From: Bacteroidota bacterium
Lineage (GTDB): Bacteria; Bacteroidota; Bacteroidia; Bacteroidales; UBA7960
Assembly: GCA_007693555.1 (NCBI GenBank)
Contig: REDJ01000047.1
Coordinates: forward strand, 1 to 36,026
Reading direction: 5' to 3'
DNA: 36,026 nucleotides
This document shows, one piece after another, positions 32,124 to 36,026 of the stretch. Position numbers and translations under genes: made by a program. The notes beneath the pieces are model-generated. The model saw nothing but the letters and a program-made list of their open reading frames with translations. It had not been told where the DNA came from and did not search any database. Positions within the stretch are counted from its first letter, which is position 1; every line of letters begins with the position of its first letter.

Positions 32124-33971
32124 TTACTCCTTCTTCTCCTTAATCCCAAAGGACTTATCAATTTTAAGGAAGCGGATGATGATGAACCCAGGGATTGTGC
32201 AAAGCATGATCCATACAAAAAAGTTCTGATAACCGATGATTTCCTGTATCCATCCTGAAATCATGCCTGGCAACATCATACCCAGGGCCATAAGCCCGGT
32301 ACAGACGGCAAAGTGAGCCGTTTTGTGTTTGCCTTCCGAGAAATAGATCATATAAAGCATGTAGGCAGTAAATCCAAACCCGTATCCAAACTGTTCAATT
32401 GCCACCGACCCTGAGATGAGCCAGAAACTTTCAGGCTGGGCAAAGGAAAGGTACACGTACATCAGGTTGGGCAGGTTGATGGCAAAGGTCATGGGTAAAA
32501 TCCAGAATTTCAAACCCTTACGCGATGCCATGATACCTCCCAGAATACCTCCCAGGGTAAGAGCCAGGATACCGATGGTTCCGTAAATAAGCCCAACATC
32601 CCCTGTGGTAAGTCCCAGACCGCCGATTTGACGGGCATCCAGCAGGAATGGCGACGCCATTTTTACCAGCTGTGCTTCTCCCAGCCGGAAGAGCAGCAGG
32701 AACCCCAGCGCAGGGCCGATATTCTTTTTGCGGAAGAAGGAACCAAAGGTCTGGAAGAACTCATAGAATACTCCCTTTCCATCTTCCTGAATTGTGGCTT
32801 TGTCATTGTCAGGGCGCGGAAGGAAAAATTTATGGTACAGGAAAAAGCAAAGAAACAGCCCGGCCAGAATTGCAAAGGTAATGGTCCATGCAAGGGGGAT
32901 ATTACCCGAACGGCCTTCAAAGTATGCGGCAGCTTGCCTATCAAGCCGATGGTCAACCTGTATCAGTAGCCATGCTGTTTTATACCAGTTCTCTGAAGTA
33001 AACTCCAGTCGTTCGCCTTGTTCCAGTTTGATGCTGGCATCGCCCCTGCGAAAATCGGTGTTCAGAATGATCTCACGACCTTCACCCGGATCCTGCGACA
33101 ATCGTATGCCAATCAGTCCCATGTTCCCGCGGAATTGCTCAAGGATGGGGTCCGTTTCTTCAGTGCGGCCAAGCCTGTCGCGCAGCCAGGTGCCCATGGG
33201 CTGCGATATGGACCTTGCCCACCATGATATGCCTTTGTCAATGTCGGGTTCGGGAATTATAAAGCCATTGGCCAGGTTTTCGCTTCTTACCCAGTTTGTA
33301 ATACTATCGGCTTCTTCCTTGCTGATGAGTTGGGTAGATAGTTGTAATTGTTCGTGGCTGATAATAAAGGCAAGTTCATCAGTTTTGATTACCTGCGGGC
33401 TGACAGGTTCCTGAAATATTTCGGTGTGCTGTGGAGAAGCTTCAACGGTAAATCTGACCGGCTCCTGCCCGGTAAATACTTCAAAAAACCCGGCCACAAT
33501 AATAAGTAACCCTTGACCTGTGATCATAGCCAGGCGATAAAAAGTACTCCGGATTCCCACAAAATAGGATTGTTGTCCCTCTTTCAGGGCGAGCATGTAA
33601 AAACCATCGGCAGCAATGTCGTGTGTGGCAGAACTGAAAGCCAGCAACCATAAAAAGGCCAGCGAATACTGGAAAAATGTTGGAAGGGGCAGCGTTAACG
33701 CCACTCCCGCAAGGCCTGCTCCCACAATCAATTGCATGGAAACAATCCACCACCGCTTGGTTTTGAAAAGGTCAACAATGGGGCTCCAGAAGGGCTTGAT
33801 TACCCATGGAAGGTAAAGCCAGCTGGTATAAAGTGCAATATCGGCATTTGAAACGCCCATTCTCTTGTACATGATCACCGAAACGGTCATCACAATCACA
33901 TAAGGAATTCCCTGCGCATAGTAAAGTGTTGGCACCCAGCTCCAGGGGGATTGTTTTTTGGTTTTTTCCAT
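32124..33971 (-). CDS. AmpG-like MFS permease with a periplasmic insert
   Basis: A 615-residue inner-membrane transporter of the major facilitator family. The first five helices span residues about 15-166 ('WVPTLYYAQGIPYVIVMTVSVIMYKRMG', 'YLPWVIKPFWSPIVDLFKTKRWWI', 'ATHDIAADGFYMLAL'), which resemble AmpG-type muropeptide permeases. Residues about 167-357 form a soluble domain between helix 5 and helix 6, facing the periplasm by the usual MFS topology. Helices 6-12 follow from residue 358. AmpG proteins without the insert have about 420-490 residues. The neighbours upstream are SpoIID/LytB and DUF4922, and NamZ lies nearby, which supports import of peptidoglycan fragments. The exact substrate is inferred. 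Confidence 0.85.
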   Translation of the reverse strand: MEKTKKQSPWSWVPTLYYAQGIPYVIVMTVSVIMYKRMGVSNADIALYTSWLYLPWVIKPFWSPIVDLFKTKRWWIVSMQLIVGAGLAGVALTLPLPTFFQYSLAFLWLLAFSSATHDIAADGFYMLALKEGQQSYFVGIRSTFYRLAMITGQGLLIIVAGFFEVFTGQEPVRFTVEASPQHTEIFQEPVSPQVIKTDELAFIISHEQLQLSTQLISKEEADSITNWVRSENLANGFIIPEPDIDKGISWWARSISQPMGTWLRDRLGRTEETDPILEQFRGNMGLIGIRLSQDPGEGREIILNTDFRRGDASIKLEQGERLEFTSENWYKTAWLLIQVDHRLDRQAAAYFEGRSGNIPLAWTITFAILAGLFLCFFLYHKFFLPRPDNDKATIQEDGKGVFYEFFQTFGSFFRKKNIGPALGFLLLFRLGEAQLVKMASPFLLDARQIGGLGLTTGDVGLIYGTIGILALTLGGILGGIMASRKGLKFWILPMTFAINLPNLMYVYLSFAQPESFWLISGSVAIEQFGYGFGFTAYMLYMIYFSEGKHKTAHFAVCTGLMALGMMLPGMISGWIQEIIGYQNFFVWIMLCTIPGFIIIRFLKIDKSFGIKEKKE

Positions 33972-34000
33972 ATTGAAATGCGTTATTTAATTCATTTTGT

Positions 34001-34024
34001 GTCGTTTCGACAGGCTCAACGACC
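34001..34024 (-). repeat. GGTCGTTGAGCCTGTCGAAA-type repeat, third copy
   Basis: The minus strand begins GGTCGTTGAGCCTGTCGAAA and ends CGAC, differing from the copy at 32045-32069 at one position over the shared bases. It lies 30 bases upstream of the MFS start, so copies flank this gene on both sides. Confidence 0.75.
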
Positions 34025-34073
34025 AATCTCAATATCTCTTCCCTTATTCACCAACCTTGAAAAAATACTTTTT

Positions 34074-34119
34074 CCGTTCTTCGTTTTCCGGTTTCCGTTC
34101 TCCGTTCTTCGTTTTCCGG
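34074..34119 (+). repeat. Short tandem repeat CCGTTCTTCGTTTTCCGG
   Basis: The 18-base unit occurs at 34074-34091 and 34102-34119, period 28, within a run of TTCCG/TCTCCG units. It fills the gap between the MFS and SpoIID/LytB genes. Confidence 0.7.
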
Positions 34120-34137
34120 TCTCCGTAATAACCAAAC

Positions 34138-35475
34138 TCAGTATCTCTTCTTCAATTCCGCATCTTTAAAATAATGGGAAAGGATTTCCCTGTAAGAATA
34201 ACCTTTGGCTCCCATAACAGCAGCGCCAATTTGACAAAGGCCTACTCCATGCCCCCATCCTGCGCCTGTAAAGATAAATTTTTGCGGAATACTTTCTGTA
34301 ATATTTTCTTTCTCAACTACAAATGCTGAACTGTATAAATGTGAGTCGGAAAAAGCCTTCCGTATCTCAAGCTCTTTTCCAATGGTCATAGTTTTTTCTG
34401 AGCCTTTAATTTTCAATTTAATCAACCTTCCTGATGTGCCTCTTTCCAGGGGAACCAGATCCAGTACATCCCCAACATCAATGTCTACGCGGGTTTTTAA
34501 CAGTTTTTGGACATCCTGCTGACTGAGTTCAGTTTTCCAACGGTAAAAATCAAAGGTTTCCTGGTCGTAATCGTTCAGAACCTGTGAAAGGACTTTTTTA
34601 TCGGTGGTATTACAGAATGCTTCGGGAGAACCGGTAATCCAGTTTCGGGCGATTTCTTCAGTATTCAGGTTGTCATCATACCCCGGTGGAGTGCGGTCAT
34701 TGTCAGTAACCTTTTGAAGATAGGGGTGGGGGATGGGTTCCCACACATTTTCAAAAAGTTCGGATATACCTCCGCAGCATTTGGAATATCTTGCATCACA
34801 AATCTTTCCATCGTACTCAAGTAGCTGTCCTGAAGTTTCGTCAATGGCTTTGCTTACGGCTTCCGTTGATGCTTTTGTGATGCCCTGGTATCGCTGACAG
34901 TGGTCATCGGCACACACATCAAAATTGACATGGTCTTCGCGGTCGTACCAGCGGATGCGTTCATTTTCCGTTTCAAAAAGCGATTGTTGCGGGCCCTGTT
35001 CCTTCAGCGTTTTCCCCTTTTCAATCTGGGCCAGCAACCAGCTCCTGGAAATAACGGCATGTGCTTTCAGCAATTCTTCCGATGAAGTGGCACTCATTTC
35101 GGAAGAAATAACGCTTTTCAGGTAGTCTTCAATTGGCAGGATATTGATTGCGGTGAGATGGCCGTTTTCTTCAATGATTTTCAGCCCGCCTGTAAAGCTT
35201 TGATTTTCCTTCCGCTCCCAGTGGAAATTGATACCGATAGTCACATCTTTCAACTCAAAAAAGCTTCCGATTTCATCAGCAGGCATTAAGGTAAAGGGCA
35301 GATTGATTTTTTTATCTTTCCCGTCAAGGGTAACCCGGCCATCATCATTCCTTTTTACCTTGAAACTTCCTTCCCAAACTGAAGAATCATCCGGGTTGAT
35401 ATAATTGCCGTGAAGCTGAAAGCTGATGCTTGGGGCAAACATAATTCCCACCTGTATTTTGGGTTGCATAGGCAT
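34138..35475 (-). CDS. SpoIID/LytB domain protein (lytic transglycosylase-like), no signal peptide
   Basis: A 445-residue protein with a SpoIID/LytB (amidase enhancer) domain in residues about 95-435. Catalytic Glu126 lies in 'VISSEMSATSSEELLKAHAVISRSW', the Cys/His zinc-site segment is 'DVCADDHCQRYQG', 'DARYSKCCGG' follows, and the C-terminal signature is 'GAGWGHGVGLCQIGAAVMGAKGYSYREILSHYF'. SpoIID cleaves glycan strands from which the stem peptides have been removed. There is no signal peptide or membrane segment (MPMQPKIQVGIMFAPSISF), so it seems to be cytoplasmic; a second ATG two codons in (35469) is possible. It follows the DUF4922 gene by 37 bases and precedes the AmpG-like permease, pointing to breakdown of imported murein fragments. 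Confidence 0.88.
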   Translation of the reverse strand: MPMQPKIQVGIMFAPSISFQLHGNYINPDDSSVWEGSFKVKRNDDGRVTLDGKDKKINLPFTLMPADEIGSFFELKDVTIGINFHWERKENQSFTGGLKIIEENGHLTAINILPIEDYLKSVISSEMSATSSEELLKAHAVISRSWLLAQIEKGKTLKEQGPQQSLFETENERIRWYDREDHVNFDVCADDHCQRYQGITKASTEAVSKAIDETSGQLLEYDGKICDARYSKCCGGISELFENVWEPIPHPYLQKVTDNDRTPPGYDDNLNTEEIARNWITGSPEAFCNTTDKKVLSQVLNDYDQETFDFYRWKTELSQQDVQKLLKTRVDIDVGDVLDLVPLERGTSGRLIKLKIKGSEKTMTIGKELEIRKAFSDSHLYSSAFVVEKENITESIPQKFIFTGAGWGHGVGLCQIGAAVMGAKGYSYREILSHYFKDAELKKRY

Positions 35476-35512
35476 TTATTTTTGGTTCTTAAACTAAAAT
35501 ATTTCAGGCATT

Positions 35513-36025
35513 TCAATCATCAGAAAACTCTTTTACCAGTTTTTCAAAAAGCTCTTTTCCCCAGGTTACCTGTGTAAAGATATCAAGGATATCGGAAGCT
35601 GAAAGTTTTTCAAAATCCTCCTTTCGTGGAGTTATCAGAACACCACCCATGTCAACAGATGCAGGACTAAGAAGTATCTTGTTTTCATCTTCGGAAAAGA
35701 ATTGCCAGGGGCGGTGCAGCTTTCGTGGGAAGATAAAAATTTCCCAGTGGTCTGTCTCACGGTTGGTCAGAATATTCATCATGGGCTCCGGTTCCTGCTG
35801 CATGATATTTTGCATCAGATTGTAAATCTTTTCAAACCAATGCACAAGTGTTTTTTCATCATTGCCTTTCAGAACAATACAATGACGAAGGTAATTATCC
35901 ATTGTCCATGCAGTGCAGTTTTCTGTCTGCTTCAGCAGCCTGCGGGAATGCTTCTGAAACTCTTCACTTATGGGCATAAATCCCTTATTGCCGGCCTGAA
36001 AGTGAAAATGATCAGGAGCTGATGC
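35513..36025 (-). CDS. DUF4922 (HIT-like) protein, C-terminal part, cut by window edge
   Basis: The minus-strand frame is open through the right edge of the window and ends with a stop at 35513; 170 residues are visible. An internal ATG at 35977 is not the real start, because the preceding codons read A-S-A-P-D-H-F-H-F-Q-A-G-N-K-G-F, a conserved DUF4922 segment containing H-x-H-x-Q, the HIT/GalT-type nucleotide-transfer motif also seen in GDP-hexose phosphorylases. The rest has 'NYLRHCIVLKGND' and 'ISPRKEDF'-like blocks of the family C-terminus. The function is unknown; a phosphorylase or nucleotidyl-transferase on sugar nucleotides is suggested by the motif. In Bacteroidota it often lies with SpoIID/LytB, as here, 37 bases apart. 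Confidence 0.85.
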   Translation of the reverse strand, partial: ASAPDHFHFQAGNKGFMPISEEFQKHSRRLLKQTENCTAWTMDNYLRHCIVLKGNDEKTLVHWFEKIYNLMQNIMQQEPEPMMNILTNRETDHWEIFIFPRKLHRPWQFFSEDENKILLSPASVDMGGVLITPRKEDFEKLSASDILDIFTQVTWGKELFEKLVKEFSDD

Positions 36026-36026
36026 T

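Noticed and set aside
32794-33414. Plus-strand open frame of 206 codons inside the MFS gene
   Set aside because: It is antisense to the inserted periplasmic domain and adjacent helices; its composition (many Ser and Arg) is typical of a shadow frame.

Overview
The window looks like a chromosomal segment of a Bacteroidota species, probably of the Bacteroidales/Marinilabiliales kind. The reasons are: upstream elements of the form TAnnTTTG, in several cases with a TTG/TTTG box about 18-20 bases earlier; two secreted proteins with Por-type (type IX secretion) C-terminal sorting domains; many lipoproteins; a NagB-like/PIG-L fusion; a DUF4922 protein; and short intergenic repeats of kinds I associate with this phylum. 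I saw no tRNA, rRNA, CRISPR array, transposase or phage gene.

Left part (1-4.9 kb): a minus-strand operon of a DUF6807 lipoprotein, a Tat-exported Gfo/Idh/MocA oxidoreductase and the first codons of a further oxidoreductase-like lipoprotein cut by the window edge. Next to it is a second minus-strand pair, a cytoplasmic Gfo/Idh/MocA oxidoreductase and a YkgJ-type cysteine-cluster protein. This part suggests sugar or keto-glycoside oxidation. From 5.0 to 11.6 kb come a large secreted T9SS protein, a cation:proton antiporter and a MscS-type channel.

11.7-13.7 kb: the clearest self-contained system is an encapsulin nanocompartment. It has an encapsulated ferritin-like cargo gene with a C-terminal targeting tail and, 12 bases later, the family 1 encapsulin shell gene. 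A nitroreductase is divergently transcribed from the same upstream region. This would be an iron-storage and oxidative-stress compartment. It is a known type of system, but the nitroreductase link is worth testing.

13.7-21.5 kb: a gluzincin-type metallopeptidase lipoprotein, then purN and an LTA-synthase/sulfatase-like membrane protein on the minus strand, divergent from the housekeeping operon acpP-fabF-rnc. The LTA-synthase-like protein lacks the usual Asp-His metal ligands.

21.6-36 kb: a region with an amino-sugar and cell-wall salvage theme. It holds the NagB-like/PIG-L fusion, a T9SS-exported phosphodiester glycosidase, a metallophosphoesterase/PQQ-propeller lipoprotein, NamZ (DUF1343), an AAA/DUF4143 ATPase, threonine ammonia-lyase, an AmpG-like MFS permease with an inserted periplasmic domain of about 190 residues, a SpoIID/LytB protein without a signal peptide, and a DUF4922 HIT-like protein cut by the right edge. 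Several families of short inverted repeats sit between the genes, and two of them supply the stop codon of the neighbouring gene.
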